A DNA stretch of 64,000 bases from Staphylococcus warneri (GCF_900636385.1 NZ_LR134269.1:620001-684000); one strand, 5' to 3'; counted from the stretch's first letter, positions 46,573 through 57,996 are shown. The notes: generated from the letters alone by a model not told the origin. A program made the numbers and translations.

Positions 46573-46601
46573 TTGTCTTTTTAGAAAATTGGTATTAAAA
46601 T
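46573..46601 (+). promoter_or_regulatory. Sigma-A promoter of pbuG
   Basis: TTGTCT (46573-46578) and TAAAAT (46596-46601) are exactly 17 bases apart and start five bases after the second PurR-type box. pbuG begins 32 bases further on. Confidence 0.65.
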
Positions 46602-46633
46602 ATTAAAGTATTTCAAAAAAAGGAGCATTAGCC

Positions 46634-47968
46634 GTGAAAAAATACTTCAAGTTCGATGAATATGGTACAAACTTTAAAAGAGAAATCTTGGGTGGTATCA
46701 CTACTTTCTTATCAATGGCGTATATTTTAGCAGTAAATCCACAAGTTTTAAGTTTAGCAGGAGTTAAGGGTGTATCTGCAGATATGAAGATGGATCAAGG
46801 AGCCATTTTTGTAGCAACTGCCTTAGCAGCATTTGTAGGTTCATTATTTATGGGCCTTATTGCTAAGTATCCAATTGCGTTAGCACCAGGAATGGGATTA
46901 AATGCATTCTTCGCATTTACAGTTGTTTTAACAATGGGCATTCCTTGGAAAGTCGGTTTAACAGGCGTTTTATTCTCGGGTATCTTCTTCGCGATTTTGA
47001 CCGTCACTGGTCTTCGAGAGATTATCATTAACGCGATTCCGTATCAAATGAAAATGGCCGTCTCAGCTGGGATAGGATTGTTTATCACCTTTGTCGGTTT
47101 ACAAAGTTCAGGTATCATTGTTAAAAATGATTCAACATTAGTCACACTTGGTCATTTAACAAAAGCGCCAGTGTTATTAGCAATATTTGGTATTGTAATT
47201 ACAGTAGTATTATATGCAAAAAAAGTACCAGGTTCTATATTTATTGGTATGATTATCACTGCCATAGTTGGTATGATTACAGGTCAAATTCATACACCTA
47301 CTGGCGTTGTTGGTCAAATTCCTAGTATCAAACCAACATTTGGTGCTGCATTTGAAGCATTTAAAGATCCAGGACAATTATTTACGATACAATTCTTAAT
47401 TGTCATTTTAACTTTCTTATTTATAGATTTCTTTGATACAGCAGGTACTTTAGTTGCAGTAGCAACTCAAGCCGGTATCATGAAAGATAATAAATTACCG
47501 AGAGCAGGTAGAGCTTTATTCTCAGACTCACTAGCAACAATTGTAGGTGCTATTTTCGGTACTACAACAACTACATCTTACATTGAATCAACTTCAGGTG
47601 TAGCAGTAGGTGCTAGAACAGGTTTTGCCAGTATTGTAACTGGATTCTGTTTCTTATTAGCATTATTCTTTAGTCCATTAATCGCTGTAGTTACAAGTGC
47701 GGTTACAACGCCAGCACTTGTCGTAGTAGGTGTGTTAATGGCAGCGAATTTTGCTGAAATCAATTGGAAACGATTCGAAGTTGCAGTTCCAGCATTTATT
47801 ACAATTATCATGATGCCTTTATCATATTCAATAGCTACTGGTATTGCATGTGGATTTATATTCTATCCAATTACTATGTTAATTAGTAAAAGACATAAAG
47901 AAGTACATCCGATTATGTATGTATTAATGGTATTATTCATTTTATACTTCGTATTCGTACATGGCTAA
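46634..47968 (+). CDS. pbuG: Hypoxanthine/guanine permease PbuG (AzgA/NCS2 family)
   Basis: The 444-residue permease has twelve to fourteen hydrophobic segments and AzgA-type signatures: REILGGITTFLSMAYILAVNPQVL near the start, ALAPGMGLNAFFAFTV, and FIDFFDTAGTLVAVATQAG with TTTTTSYIESTSGVAVGARTG later. It imports hypoxanthine and guanine by proton symport. The start is GTG (46634) after AAAGGAG, with a somewhat long spacing. The PurR-type boxes upstream agree with purine control. Closest precedent is B. subtilis PbuG/PbuO. Confidence 0.9.
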   Translation: MKKYFKFDEYGTNFKREILGGITTFLSMAYILAVNPQVLSLAGVKGVSADMKMDQGAIFVATALAAFVGSLFMGLIAKYPIALAPGMGLNAFFAFTVVLTMGIPWKVGLTGVLFSGIFFAILTVTGLREIIINAIPYQMKMAVSAGIGLFITFVGLQSSGIIVKNDSTLVTLGHLTKAPVLLAIFGIVITVVLYAKKVPGSIFIGMIITAIVGMITGQIHTPTGVVGQIPSIKPTFGAAFEAFKDPGQLFTIQFLIVILTFLFIDFFDTAGTLVAVATQAGIMKDNKLPRAGRALFSDSLATIVGAIFGTTTTTSYIESTSGVAVGARTGFASIVTGFCFLLALFFSPLIAVVTSAVTTPALVVVGVLMAANFAEINWKRFEVAVPAFITIIMMPLSYSIATGIACGFIFYPITMLISKRHKEVHPIMYVLMVLFILYFVFVHG

Positions 47969-47970
47969 AT

Positions 47971-48012
47971 AAAAAGGACGTTCACACCAACATGAGTGTG
48001 AACGTCTTTTTT
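47971..48012. terminator. Rho-independent terminator of pbuG
   Basis: GACGTTCACAC (47977-47987) pairs with GTGTGAACGTC (47996-48006), with an eight-base loop and TTTTTT after it. AAAAA before it gives some activity in the other direction for the convergent gene. Confidence 0.88.
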
Positions 48013-48032
48013 AGATTGAAGTAATAAGATAT

Positions 48033-48425
48033 CTATTTAGATTTATGACCATCTTTATATTGTGTATAGATGACTCTTGCGTTTTTATTCGGAATGTACG
48101 TTGGCGCAGCTAGTACAATAAAGACAAAGAAAATCATCAATACAAACAATGCCCAATGAATAATCATACCTACAAAAGGAATAAATGCGACAAACGATCC
48201 AATGATCCCAAGTATCGGAATAATCACCATAGGTTTAATAGTATTTTGAGTATCTACTAATAATATTATAGTAAGAATTAGATATAAAAATGCATTAAAT
48301 AATAATGGCTGCCATCCAAAGCTTACAATAACGCTGCCACCTAAAAATGGAATGCCGTAAAAGAATTCGCAAATGATTAAAAATACTCCAATAATTGCTA
48401 GGGTTAGTTTAATACCGTTTTTCAT
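48033..48425 (-). CDS. Four-segment membrane protein, unknown
   Basis: The 130-residue protein has four hydrophobic segments (KLTLAIIGVFLIICEFFYG, LLFNAFLYLILTIILLV, VIIPILGIIGSFVAFIPFVGMII, ALFVLMIFFVFIVLAA) and a basic C-terminus (YTQYKDGHKSK). ATG follows GGGGGTG. It has no recognised domain. It lies alone between pbuG and the ribosomal cluster. Confidence 0.7.
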   Translation of the reverse strand: MKNGIKLTLAIIGVFLIICEFFYGIPFLGGSVIVSFGWQPLLFNAFLYLILTIILLVDTQNTIKPMVIIPILGIIGSFVAFIPFVGMIIHWALFVLMIFFVFIVLAAPTYIPNKNARVIYTQYKDGHKSK

Positions 48426-48539
48426 TTAATTCACCCCCGTTCTCTTCTATTATAATAAAAAGAAACTAAAGTTAGTATTAAAAAGTTTATAACAGACAAA
48501 ATGAAAATAGAAATAAAGTAAAAAAATTCCCTAAAACGG

Positions 48540-48568
48540 TTGAATAAGCAATACATTTAAAGTACAAT
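48540..48568 (+). promoter_or_regulatory. Promoter of the S10 ribosomal operon
   Basis: TTGAAT (48540-48545) and TACAAT (48563-48568) are 17 bases apart, about 210 bases before rpsJ. This leaves a long leader that contains conserved-looking structure (next entry). Confidence 0.65.
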
Positions 48569-48575
48569 AACAAAG

Positions 48576-49089
<514 letters not shown>

Positions 49090-49116
49090 TAGAAAAATTT
49101 AGGAGGTGGACTTTCG

Positions 49117-49788
49117 ATGACCAAAGGAATCTTAGGAAGAAAAATCGGGATGACACAAGTGTTTGGAGAAAACGGTGAATTAATCCCAGTTACAGTAGTA
49201 GAAGCAGGACAAAACGTTGTATTACAAAAGAAAACTGAAGAAGTTGATGGTTACAACGCAATCCAAGTAGGATTTGAAGATAAAAAAGCATACAAAAAAG
49301 GTTCTAAAACTAATAAATATGCTAATAAACCAGCTGAAGGTCATGCTAAAAAAGCTGACACAGCACCTAAGCGCTTCATTCGTGAATTCAGAAACGTTAA
49401 CGTTGATGAATACGAAGTAGGTCAAGAAGTCTCAGTTGATACATTCGAAACTGGTGACATCATTGATGTTACAGGCGTTTCAAAAGGTAAAGGTTTCCAA
49501 GGTGCTATTAAACGTCACGGACAAGCTCGTGGACCAATGGCACACGGTTCTCATTTCCACAGAGCACCAGGTTCTGTAGGTATGGCTTCAGATGCTTCAA
49601 GAGTATTTAAAGGTCAAAAAATGCCAGGCCGTATGGGTGGAAACACAGTTACTGTACAAAACCTAGAAGTAGTACAAGTTGACACTGAAAACAGTGTAAT
49701 CTTAGTAAAAGGTAATGTACCTGGACCTAAAAAAGGTTTAGTAGAAATTTCAACTTCAATTAAATCAATTAAAAAAGGTAATAAATAA
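49117..49788 (+). CDS. rplC: 50S ribosomal protein L3
   Basis: The 223-residue L3 has the expected N-terminus ([14 protein letters not shown]) and the peptidyl-transferase loop ([33 protein letters not shown] in outline). It helps start 50S assembly and reaches the catalytic centre. The C-terminus ([12 protein letters not shown]) is three residues longer than the S. aureus form I recall. AGGAGG lies upstream. Confidence 0.97.
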   Translation: MTKGILGRKIGMTQVFGENGELIPVTVVEAGQNVVLQKKTEEVDGYNAIQVGFEDKKAYKKGSKTNKYANKPAEGHAKKADTAPKRFIREFRNVNVDEYEVGQEVSVDTFETGDIIDVTGVSKGKGFQGAIKRHGQARGPMAHGSHFHRAPGSVGMASDASRVFKGQKMPGRMGGNTVTVQNLEVVQVDTENSVILVKGNVPGPKKGLVEISTSIKSIKKGNK

Positions 49789-49816
49789 TTAACAAGCGAA
49801 AGGAGGAAAATGCATA

Positions 49817-50440
49817 ATGGCTAATTATGATGTTTTAAAAGTAGACGGATCAAAAAGTGGTTCAGTTGAATTAAGCGATGCAGTATTTGCAATCGAACCT
49901 AATAATAGCGTTCTATTTGAAGCTATTAATTTACAACGTGCTTCATTACGTCAAGGTACACATTCTGTTAAAAACCGTTCAGCAGTACGTGGCGGTGGAC
50001 GTAAACCATGGAGACAAAAAGGAACAGGTCGTGCTCGTCAAGGTACAATCCGTGCACCACAATGGCGTGGCGGTGGCGTTGTATTCGGACCAACTCCAAG
50101 AAGTTATGGTTACAAAATGCCTAAGAAAATGCGTCGTTTAGCATTACGTTCTGCATTATCATTCAAAGTTAAAGAAAATGGATTCACAGTTGTAGATGCA
50201 TTCGGTTTCGATGCACCAAAAACAAAAGAATTCAAAAATGTTTTAACTACATTAGAACAACCTAAAAAAGTCTTAGTAGTTGTTGAAAACGAAGATGTAA
50301 ATGTTGAATTATCAGCACGTAACATCCCAGGTGTTCAAGTAACAACTGCTCAAGGTTTAAATGTATTAGATATCACAAGCGCTGACAGTGTTGTAATCAC
50401 TGAAGCTGCTGCTAAAAAAGTTGAGGAGGTGCTCGGATAA
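49817..50440 (+). CDS. rplD: 50S ribosomal protein L4
   Basis: The 207-residue L4 has the long basic loop ([24 protein letters not shown] in outline) that lines the exit tunnel. L4 is also the usual autogenous repressor of S10 operons. Its last base is the first base of the rplW ATG (TAATG), so translation is coupled. AGGAGG precedes the start. Confidence 0.97.
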   Translation: MANYDVLKVDGSKSGSVELSDAVFAIEPNNSVLFEAINLQRASLRQGTHSVKNRSAVRGGGRKPWRQKGTGRARQGTIRAPQWRGGGVVFGPTPRSYGYKMPKKMRRLALRSALSFKVKENGFTVVDAFGFDAPKTKEFKNVLTTLEQPKKVLVVVENEDVNVELSARNIPGVQVTTAQGLNVLDITSADSVVITEAAAKKVEEVLG

Positions 50441-50715
50441 TGGAAGCTAGAGATATTCTTAAGCGCCCCGTAATCACTGAGAAATCTTCAGAAGCAATGG
50501 CAGAAGATAAATATACATTCGATGTTGATACTCGTGCTAACAAAACACAAGTTAAAATTGCTGTTGAAGAAATCTTCGACGTAAAAGTTGATAATGTAAA
50601 CATCATCAACTACAAACCTAAGAAAAAGCGTATGGGCCGTTACCAAGGCTACACAAATAAAAGAAGAAAAGCGATTGTAAAACTTAAAGAAGGTTCAATC
50701 GACTTATTCAACTAA
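50440..50715 (+). CDS. rplW: 50S ribosomal protein L23
   Basis: The 91-residue L23 ([48 protein letters not shown] in outline) lies at the tunnel exit and docks trigger factor and SRP. It overlaps rplD by one base. Length is standard. Confidence 0.97.
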   Translation: MEARDILKRPVITEKSSEAMAEDKYTFDVDTRANKTQVKIAVEEIFDVKVDNVNIINYKPKKKRMGRYQGYTNKRRKAIVKLKEGSIDLFN

Positions 50716-50745
50716 AAAACATTACCAATAAGGAGGTAAACGACA

Positions 50746-51579
50746 ATGGCTCTTAAAAAGTATAAGCCAATAACTAATGGTCGTCGTAATATGACTTCAT
50801 TAGATTTCGCTGAAATTACGAAAACTACACCAGAAAAGTCATTATTACAACCGCTACCGAAAAGAGCGGGACGTAACAACCAAGGTAAATTGACTGTTCG
50901 CCATCATGGTGGAGGACATAAACGTCAATACCGTGTTATCGATTTCAAACGTAACAAAGACGGCATCAACGCTAAAGTTGATTCTATCCAATATGATCCA
51001 AACCGTTCAGCTAACATTGCATTATTAGTATATGCTGATGGTGAAAAACGTTATATTATCGCACCTAAAGGATTACAAGTAGGTCAAACAGTTGAAAGTG
51101 GTGCTGAAGCAGATATCAAAGTAGGTAATGCTTTACCATTACAAAATATTCCTGTTGGTACAGTAATCCACAATATCGAGTTAAAACCTGGTAAAGGTGG
51201 ACAAATCGCTCGTTCAGCTGGTGCTAGCTCACAGGTATTAGGTAAAGAAGGTAAATATGTATTAATCAGATTACGCTCTGGTGAAGTTCGTATGATTCTT
51301 TCAACTTGCCGTGCTACTATTGGTCAAGTTGGTAATATCCAACACGAACTAGTAAATGTTGGTAAAGCTGGACGTTCAAGATGGAAAGGTATCCGCCCTA
51401 CAGTTCGTGGTTCTGTAATGAACCCTAACGATCACCCACACGGTGGTGGTGAAGGTCGTGCACCAATCGGTAGACCATCTCCAATGTCACCTTGGGGTAA
51501 ACCTACGCTTGGTAAGAAAACACGTCGTGGTAAAAAATCATCAGACAAACTTATCGTTCGTGGACGTAAGAAAAAATAA
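50746..51579 (+). CDS. rplB: 50S ribosomal protein L2
   Basis: The 277-residue L2 shows the N-terminal [19 protein letters not shown] and the conserved C-terminal Gly/His-rich segment around [21 protein letters not shown], whose histidine lies near the peptidyl-transferase centre. AAGGAGG precedes the ATG. A structured 67-base gap follows before rpsS. Confidence 0.98.
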   Translation: MALKKYKPITNGRRNMTSLDFAEITKTTPEKSLLQPLPKRAGRNNQGKLTVRHHGGGHKRQYRVIDFKRNKDGINAKVDSIQYDPNRSANIALLVYADGEKRYIIAPKGLQVGQTVESGAEADIKVGNALPLQNIPVGTVIHNIELKPGKGGQIARSAGASSQVLGKEGKYVLIRLRSGEVRMILSTCRATIGQVGNIQHELVNVGKAGRSRWKGIRPTVRGSVMNPNDHPHGGGEGRAPIGRPSPMSPWGKPTLGKKTRRGKKSSDKLIVRGRKKK

Positions 51580-51592
51580 TAAAATTAACTTA

Positions 51593-51647
51593 TTTGGGTG
51601 TGCGGCGTAACAGCTGCACGCACAGAATAAGAAGGGAGGCGCCCAAA
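51593..51647 (+). promoter_or_regulatory. Structured leader directly upstream of rpsS
   Basis: The 67-base gap between rplB and rpsS is unusually GC-rich. TTTGGG (51593-51598) can pair with CCCAAA (51642-51647), whose last base is the A of the rpsS ATG, placing the GGGAGG site (51634-51639) inside the closed element. Within it, TGTGCG (51599-51604) pairs with CGCACA (51619-51624), or alternatively TGCGGC (51601-51606) with GCTGCA (51613-51618). No promoter or T run is seen, so it looks like a translational control element. Function is inferred. Confidence 0.5.
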
Positions 51648-51925
51648 TGGCTCGTAGTATTAAAAAAGGACCTTTCGTCGATGATTACTTAATGAAAAAA
51701 GTTGAAGCACAAGACGGAAGTGAAAAAAAACAAGTAATTAAAACATGGTCTCGTCGTTCTACAGTTTTCCCAAATTTCATTGGTCATACTTTCGCAGTAT
51801 ACGATGGACGTAAACATGTACCTGTATATGTTACAGAAGATATGGTAGGTCACAAATTAGGTGAATTCGCACCAACTCGTACATTTAAAGGTCATGCTGT
51901 TGACGATAAAAAAACAAGAAGATAA
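51647..51925 (+). CDS. rpsS: 30S ribosomal protein S19
   Basis: The 92-residue S19 ([47 protein letters not shown] in outline) pairs with S13 in the 30S head. AAGGGAGG lies upstream within a predicted hairpin-closed leader. Length is standard. Confidence 0.97.
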   Translation: MARSIKKGPFVDDYLMKKVEAQDGSEKKQVIKTWSRRSTVFPNFIGHTFAVYDGRKHVPVYVTEDMVGHKLGEFAPTRTFKGHAVDDKKTRR

Positions 51926-51953
51926 TTTTTAATAAGTAGAGGAGGAAATCCTA

Positions 51954-52307
51954 ATGGAAGCAAAAGCGGTTGCTAGAACAATAAGAATCGCACCTCGTAA
52001 AGTAAGATTAGTTCTTGACTTAATTAGAGGTAAAAATGCTGGAGAAGCTATTGCAATTTTAAAATTAACAAACAAAGCTTCATCTCCAGTTATCGAAAAA
52101 GTATTAATGTCCGCTTTAGCTAATGCTGAACATAACTACGACATGAACACAGATGAATTAGTAGTTAAAGAAGCTTACGCTAACGAAGGACCAACTTTAA
52201 AACGTTTCCGCCCACGTGCGCAAGGACGTGCAAGTGCGATCAACAAACGTACAAGCCACATTACAATCGTCGTAAGTGACGGTAAAGAAGAAGCTAAAGA
52301 AGCTTAA
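51954..52307 (+). CDS. rplV: 50S ribosomal protein L22
   Basis: The 117-residue L22 has the tunnel loop ([23 protein letters not shown] in outline), whose insertions and substitutions are linked to macrolide resistance elsewhere; none is evident here. RBS is GGAGGAAA. It lies in the usual place between rpsS and rpsC. Confidence 0.97.
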   Translation: MEAKAVARTIRIAPRKVRLVLDLIRGKNAGEAIAILKLTNKASSPVIEKVLMSALANAEHNYDMNTDELVVKEAYANEGPTLKRFRPRAQGRASAINKRTSHITIVVSDGKEEAKEA

Positions 52308-52330
52308 TAACTTTCTAAGGAGGGAATACT

Positions 52331-52987
52331 GTGGGTCAAAAAATTAATCCAATCGGACTTCGTGTTGGAATTATCCGTGATTGGGAAGCAAAATGGTATG
52401 CTGAAAAAGATTTCGCTTCACTATTACACGAAGATTTAAAAATCCGTAAATTTATTGATAATGAATTAAAAGAAGCATCAGTTTCTCACGTAGATATCGA
52501 ACGTGCTGCAAACCGTATTAATATCGCAATTCATACTGGTAAACCTGGTATGGTAATTGGTAAAGGCGGTTCTGAAATTGATAAACTTCGTAACAAATTA
52601 AACGCTTTAACTGATAAAAAAGTACACATCAACGTAATTGAAATTAAGAAAATTGATATCGATGCAAGATTAGTTGCTGAAAATATCGCACGTCAATTAG
52701 AAAACCGTGCTTCATTCCGTCGTGTACAAAAACAAGCTATTACAAGAGCTATGAAACTTGGTGCTAAAGGTATTAAAACTCAAGTATCAGGTCGTTTAGG
52801 CGGAGCTGATATTGCTCGTGCTGAACAATATTCTGAAGGAACTGTTCCACTTCATACATTACGTGCTGACATCGATTATGCACACGCTGAAGCAGATACT
52901 ACTTATGGTAAATTAGGCGTTAAAGTATGGATCTATCGTGGAGAAGTTCTTCCTACTACTAAGAACACTAGTGAAGGAGGAAAATAA
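52331..52987 (+). CDS. rpsC: 30S ribosomal protein S3
   Basis: The 218-residue S3 has the KH domain with [13 protein letters not shown] and the C-terminal domain ending [15 protein letters not shown]. It forms part of the mRNA entry site. The start is GTG (52331) after AAGGAGGG. The rplP site is embedded in its last codons. Confidence 0.97.
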   Translation: MGQKINPIGLRVGIIRDWEAKWYAEKDFASLLHEDLKIRKFIDNELKEASVSHVDIERAANRINIAIHTGKPGMVIGKGGSEIDKLRNKLNALTDKKVHINVIEIKKIDIDARLVAENIARQLENRASFRRVQKQAITRAMKLGAKGIKTQVSGRLGGADIARAEQYSEGTVPLHTLRADIDYAHAEADTTYGKLGVKVWIYRGEVLPTTKNTSEGGK

Positions 52988-52989
52988 TC

Positions 52990-53424
52990 ATGTTACTACC
53001 AAAACGTGTTAAATATCGTCGTCAACATCGTCCTAAAACAACTGGTCGTTCAAAAGGCGGTAACTATGTAACATTTGGTGAGTATGGTTTACAAGCAACT
53101 ACAACGTCTTGGATCACTTCTCGTCAAATCGAATCAGCTCGTATTGCAATGACTCGTTATATGAAACGTGGTGGGAAAGTTTGGATCAAAATCTTCCCTC
53201 ATACACCATATACTAAAAAACCTTTAGAAGTACGTATGGGTGCCGGTAAAGGTGCGGTTGAAGGCTGGATCGCAGTCGTTAAACCTGGTAGAATTTTATT
53301 CGAAGTCGCTGGTGTACAAGAAGAAGTTGCACGCGAAGCACTACGTTTAGCAAGTCACAAACTTCCAGTAAAAACTAAGTTTGTAAAACGTGAAGAATTG
53401 GGTGGTGAAACAAATGAAAGCTAA
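52990..53424 (+). CDS. rplP: 50S ribosomal protein L16
   Basis: The 144-residue L16 ([47 protein letters not shown] in outline) contacts the A-site tRNA. It begins two bases after the rpsC stop, and its last 11 bases overlap rpmC. Length is standard. Confidence 0.97.
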   Translation: MLLPKRVKYRRQHRPKTTGRSKGGNYVTFGEYGLQATTTSWITSRQIESARIAMTRYMKRGGKVWIKIFPHTPYTKKPLEVRMGAGKGAVEGWIAVVKPGRILFEVAGVQEEVAREALRLASHKLPVKTKFVKREELGGETNES

Positions 53425-53623
53425 GGAAATTAGAGACTTAACCACTTCAGAAATCGAAGAACAAATCAAATCTTCAAAAGAAGAGCTTTTTAACCTACGC
53501 TTTCAGTTAGCTACAGGTCAATTAGAAGAAACTGCACGTATTCGCACAGTAAGAAAAACGATTGCACGTCTAAAAACTGTTGCTCGTGAAAGAGAAATTG
53601 AACAAAGTAAGGCTAATCAATAA
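53414..53623 (+). CDS. rpmC: 50S ribosomal protein L29
   Basis: The 69-residue L29 ([31 protein letters not shown]) begins at the ATG inside the rplP end. An in-frame start eight codons earlier lies within rplP and would add residues absent from the family. It sits at the tunnel exit beside L23. Confidence 0.95.
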
Positions 53624-53648
53624 TTAATTGAAAGAGGAGGTTACAAAA

Positions 53649-53912
53649 GTGAGCGAAAGAAATGATCGTAAAGTTTATGTAGGTAGAGTTGTTTCTGATA
53701 AAATGGACAAGACAATTACAGTACTTGTTGAAACTTACAAAACACACAAATTATACGGCAAACGAGTAAAATACTCAAAAAAATACAAAACTCATGATGA
53801 AAACAATTCAGCTAAATTAGGAGACATTGTTAAAATTCAAGAAACTCGTCCTTTATCAGCAACAAAACGTTTTCGTTTAGTAGAAATTGTTGAAGAGTCA
53901 GTAATTATTTAA
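53649..53912 (+). CDS. rpsQ: 30S ribosomal protein S17
   Basis: The 87-residue S17 ([21 protein letters not shown]) is given a GTG start at 53649, with GAGGAGG upstream. A longer frame beginning at 53628 would run over that site. It is a primary 16S rRNA-binding protein. Length equals that of the S. aureus protein. Confidence 0.95.
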   Translation: MSERNDRKVYVGRVVSDKMDKTITVLVETYKTHKLYGKRVKYSKKYKTHDENNSAKLGDIVKIQETRPLSATKRFRLVEIVEESVII

Positions 53913-53940
53913 TTCAAGATTAGAGATAAGGGAGGTTTAA

Positions 53941-54312
<372 letters not shown>

Positions 54313-54347
54313 AATCAATTAACCAAAATATATAAGGAGGTGCCCAC

Positions 54348-54665
54348 ATGCATATCAAAAAAGGTGACAACGTAAAAGTTATCGCAGGTAAAGACAAAGG
54401 TAAAGAAGGTAAAGTAGTAGCTACTGAACCTAAACGTGACCGTGTCGTTGTGGAAGGTGTTAACGTTATTAAAAAACACCAAAAACCAACTCAATTAAAC
54501 CCTGAAGGTGGAATTTTAGAAACAGAGGCAGCTATCCATGTTTCTAACGTACAATTATTAGACCCTAAAACAAACGAACCAACACGTGTAGGTTACAAAT
54601 TTGTTGATGGTAAAAAAGTTCGTATTGCAAAAAAATCTGGCGAAGAAATTAAATCTAATAATTAA
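54348..54665 (+). CDS. rplX: 50S ribosomal protein L24
   Basis: The 105-residue L24 opens with a KOW motif ([20 protein letters not shown]) and helps start 50S assembly. AAGGAGGTG lies before the ATG. Length is standard. Confidence 0.97.
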   Translation: MHIKKGDNVKVIAGKDKGKEGKVVATEPKRDRVVVEGVNVIKKHQKPTQLNPEGGILETEAAIHVSNVQLLDPKTNEPTRVGYKFVDGKKVRIAKKSGEEIKSNN

Positions 54666-54690
54666 TTACTAGTTGAAAGGAGGATCCACT

Positions 54691-55230
54691 TTGAACCGTT
54701 TAAAAGAAAAATTCAATTCTGAAGTTACTGAGAACTTAGTAAAGAAATTTAACTATAGTTCAGTAATGGAAGTACCTAAAATTGACAAAATCGTAGTGAA
54801 CATGGGTGTAGGTGACGCTGTTCAAAACTCTAAAGTGTTAGATAACGCTGTTGAAGAGTTAGAATTAATCACTGGTCAAAAACCATTAGTAACTAAAGCT
54901 AAAAAATCAGTTGCAACATTCCGTTTACGTGAAGGTATGCCAATCGGTGCGAAAGTTACACTTCGCGGAGAAAGAATGTATGAATTCTTAGACAAACTAA
55001 TTTCAGTATCACTACCACGTGTACGTGACTTCCAAGGTGTTTCTAAAAAAGCATTCGATGGTCGCGGTAACTACACATTAGGTGTTAAAGAACAATTAAT
55101 TTTCCCTGAAATCGATTATGATAAAGTAAGCAAAGTAAGAGGAATGGATATTGTTATCGTAACTACTGCTAACACTGACGAGGAAGCTCGTGAATTGTTA
55201 TCAAACTTCGGTATGCCATTTCGTAAATAA
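54691..55230 (+). CDS. rplE: 50S ribosomal protein L5
   Basis: The 179-residue L5 ([52 protein letters not shown]) binds 5S rRNA. I place the start at a TTG (54691), which lies after AAGGAGG and gives exactly the S. aureus N-terminus. The frame is open six codons further but those bases are the ribosome binding site. Confidence 0.95.
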   Translation: MNRLKEKFNSEVTENLVKKFNYSSVMEVPKIDKIVVNMGVGDAVQNSKVLDNAVEELELITGQKPLVTKAKKSVATFRLREGMPIGAKVTLRGERMYEFLDKLISVSLPRVRDFQGVSKKAFDGRGNYTLGVKEQLIFPEIDYDKVSKVRGMDIVIVTTANTDEEARELLSNFGMPFRK

Positions 55231-55252
55231 TCTCTAAAAGGAGGCTAATTAA

Positions 55253-55438
55253 GTGGCTAAAACTTCAATGGTTGCTAAGCAACAAAAAAAACAAAAATTC
55301 GCAGTTCGTGAATACACTCGTTGTGAACGCTGTGGTCGTCCACATTCTGTATATCGTAAATTTAAATTATGCCGTATTTGTTTCCGTGAATTAGCTTACA
55401 AAGGCCAAATTCCTGGCGTACGCAAAGCTAGCTGGTAA
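55253..55438 (+). CDS. rpsN: 30S ribosomal protein S14 type Z (zinc form)
   Basis: The 61-residue short S14 carries the zinc-binding pair CERC and CRIC ([20 protein letters not shown]). This marks it as the zinc-dependent form; a zinc-free paralogue is often encoded elsewhere in Firmicutes. The start is GTG after AGGAGG. Confidence 0.96.
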   Translation: MAKTSMVAKQQKKQKFAVREYTRCERCGRPHSVYRKFKLCRICFRELAYKGQIPGVRKASW

Positions 55439-55469
55439 TAAACAAGAGTCTGAAAGGAGGCAACAATCA

Positions 55470-55868
55470 ATGACAATGACAGATCCAATCGCAGATATGC
55501 TAACTCGTGTAAGAAACGCAAACATGGTTCGTCACGATAAATTAGAATTACCTGCGTCTAATATCAAAAAAGAAATTGCTGAAATCTTAAAAAACGAAGG
55601 TTTCATTAAAAACGTTGAATACGTAGAAGACGATAAGCAAGGTGTTATTCGTTTATTCTTAAAATATGGTCAAAACAATGAACGTGTTATCACAGGATTA
55701 AAACGTATTTCAAAACCAGGTTTACGTGTTTATGCTAAAGCTAACGAAGTACCAAAAGTACTTAATGGTTTAGGTATTGCATTAGTATCAACTTCTGAAG
55801 GTGTTATCACTGATAAAGAAGCAAGAAAACGTAATGTTGGTGGAGAAATTATCGCATACGTTTGGTAA
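55470..55868 (+). CDS. rpsH: 30S ribosomal protein S8
   Basis: The 132-residue S8 ([18 protein letters not shown], the C-terminal [20 protein letters not shown]) is a primary 16S rRNA binder and in some bacteria the repressor of the spc operon. AAGGAGG precedes the ATG. Length is standard. Confidence 0.98.
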   Translation: MTMTDPIADMLTRVRNANMVRHDKLELPASNIKKEIAEILKNEGFIKNVEYVEDDKQGVIRLFLKYGQNNERVITGLKRISKPGLRVYAKANEVPKVLNGLGIALVSTSEGVITDKEARKRNVGGEIIAYVW

Positions 55869-55892
55869 TAAATAATAAGGAGGTGCCATAAC

Positions 55893-56429
55893 ATGAGTCG
55901 TGTTGGTAAGAAAATTATTGACATCCCTAGTGACGTAACAGTAACTTTTGACAAAAACAATGTAACTGTTAAAGGTCCAAAAGGTGAATTATCAAAAACA
56001 TTAAACGAAAGAATGACATTCAAACAAGAAGAAAACACAATTGAAGTTGTAAGACCATCTGATTCTAAAGATGACAGAACAGATCATGGTACAACTCGTG
56101 CTTTATTAAATAATATGGTACAAGGTGTTTCTCAAGGTTTCGAAAAAACGCTTGAACTTGTTGGTGTAGGTTACCGTGCTCAAATGCAAGGTAATGATTT
56201 AGTACTTAACGTTGGTTACTCTCACCCAGTTGAAATTAAAGCCGAAGATGGAATTACTTTCGCTGTAGAGAAAAACACAACTGTTAAAGTTTCTGGTGTA
56301 TCTAAAGAGCAAGTTGGGGCAATCGCTTCTAACATCCGTTCAGTAAGACCTCCAGAACCTTATAAAGGTAAAGGTATTCGTTACCAAGGTGAATACGTAC
56401 GCCGTAAAGAAGGTAAAACTGGTAAATAA
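55893..56429 (+). CDS. rplF: 50S ribosomal protein L6
   Basis: The 178-residue L6 ([16 protein letters not shown], the C-terminal [21 protein letters not shown]) lies near the factor-binding site. AAGGAGGTG precedes the ATG. Length is standard. Confidence 0.98.
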   Translation: MSRVGKKIIDIPSDVTVTFDKNNVTVKGPKGELSKTLNERMTFKQEENTIEVVRPSDSKDDRTDHGTTRALLNNMVQGVSQGFEKTLELVGVGYRAQMQGNDLVLNVGYSHPVEIKAEDGITFAVEKNTTVKVSGVSKEQVGAIASNIRSVRPPEPYKGKGIRYQGEYVRRKEGKTGK

Positions 56430-56460
56430 TAGATAACACTCTACAGAAAGGAGTATTGAA

Positions 56461-56823
56461 ATGATCAGTAAAATTGATAAAAATAAAGTGCGTTTGAAAA
56501 GACATTCACGTGTTCGTACTAAATTATCAGGTACAGCTGAAAAGCCACGTTTAAATGTATATCGTTCAAACAAACACATTTACGCACAAATCATTGATGA
56601 TGTTAAAGGCGAAACATTAGCTCAAGCTTCATCTAAAGATAAAGATATTGCTAACGAATCAGCTACAAAAGTTGATTTATCAACAAAAGTTGGCGAAACA
56701 ATTGCTAAAAAAGCAAGTGATAAAGGAATTAAAGAAATCGTATTCGATCGTGGAGGTTACTTATACCACGGACGCGTTAAAGCATTAGCAGAAGCTGCTA
56801 GAGAAAACGGTTTAGAATTTTAA
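56461..56823 (+). CDS. rplR: 50S ribosomal protein L18
   Basis: The 120-residue L18 ([21 protein letters not shown], the C-terminal [23 protein letters not shown] in outline) binds 5S rRNA with L5. AAAGGAG lies before the ATG. Length is standard. Confidence 0.97.
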   Translation: MISKIDKNKVRLKRHSRVRTKLSGTAEKPRLNVYRSNKHIYAQIIDDVKGETLAQASSKDKDIANESATKVDLSTKVGETIAKKASDKGIKEIVFDRGGYLYHGRVKALAEAARENGLEF

Positions 56824-56843
56824 TTTAAAGGAGGGACAAATAC

Positions 56844-57344
56844 ATGGCTCGTAGAGAAGAAGAAACGAAAGAATTTGAAGAACGCGTTGTTACAATCAAT
56901 CGTGTTGCTAAAGTTGTTAAAGGTGGACGTCGTTTCCGTTTCACTGCATTAGTAGTAGTGGGAGACAAAAATGGTCGTGTAGGTTTCGGTACTGGTAAAG
57001 CACAAGAGGTACCAGAAGCAATCAAAAAAGCTGTAGAAGCAGCTAAAAAAGATTTAGTTGTAGTTCCACGTGTTGAAGGTACTACACCTCACACAATCAC
57101 TGGCCGTTATGGTTCAGGTAGTGTATTCATGAAACCTGCAGCTCCTGGTACTGGTGTTATCGCTGGTGGACCAGTTCGTGCGGTATTAGAATTAGCAGGT
57201 ATCACTGATATCTTAAGTAAATCATTAGGTTCAAACACACCAATTAACATGGTTCGTGCAACTTTAAATGGTTTACAAAACCTTAAAAACGCTGAAGATG
57301 TTGCGAAATTACGCGGCAAAACAGTTGAAGAATTATATAATTAA
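56844..57344 (+). CDS. rpsE: 30S ribosomal protein S5
   Basis: The 166-residue S5 ([40 protein letters not shown]) lies at the mRNA entry side; its N-terminal loop is the site of spectinomycin resistance changes, none of which is evident. GGAGGG precedes the ATG. Confidence 0.98.
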   Translation: MARREEETKEFEERVVTINRVAKVVKGGRRFRFTALVVVGDKNGRVGFGTGKAQEVPEAIKKAVEAAKKDLVVVPRVEGTTPHTITGRYGSGSVFMKPAAPGTGVIAGGPVRAVLELAGITDILSKSLGSNTPINMVRATLNGLQNLKNAEDVAKLRGKTVEELYN

Positions 57345-57360
57345 GGAGGGAAAATAAGTT

Positions 57361-57540
57361 ATGGCTAAATTACAAATTACCCTCACTCGTAGTGTTATTG
57401 GTCGTCCTGAAACACAACGTAAAACTGTTGAAGCTTTAGGTCTTAAAAAGACTAATAGTTCAGTAGTTGTTGAAGATAACCCTGCTATTCGTGGGCAAAT
57501 CAACAAAGTTAAACATTTATTAACAGTAGAAGAAAAATAA
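57361..57540 (+). CDS. rpmD: 50S ribosomal protein L30
   Basis: The 59-residue L30 ([42 protein letters not shown] in outline) is complete from ATG to TAA and lies in the usual place between rpsE and rplO. AAGGAGGG precedes the ATG. Confidence 0.96.
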   Translation: MAKLQITLTRSVIGRPETQRKTVEALGLKKTNSSVVVEDNPAIRGQINKVKHLLTVEEK

Positions 57541-57556
57541 TTAAGGAGGTGCCGAC

Positions 57557-57996
57557 ATGAAATTACATGAGTTAAAACCAGCAGAAGGTTCACGTAAAGA
57601 ACGAAACCGTGTAGGTCGTGGTGCAGCAACTGGTAATGGTAAAACAAGTGGCCGTGGACATAAAGGTCAAAAAGCACGTTCAGGTGGTAAAGTAAGACCT
57701 GGATTTGAAGGTGGACAATTACCATTATTCCGTCGTTTACCAAAACGTGGTTTCACTAACATAAATCGTAAAGAATATGCTATTGTTAACTTAGACCAAC
57801 TTAATCAATTCGAAGATGGTACTGAAGTAACTCCAGCTTTATTAGTAGAATCTGGTGTTGTTAAGAACGAAAAATCTGGTATCAAAGTACTAGGTAACGG
57901 CTCACTAGATAAAAAATTAACAGTGAAAGCTCATAAGTTATCAACTTCAGCAGCAGAAGCTATTGATGCTAAAGGTGGAGCACACGAGGTGATCTA

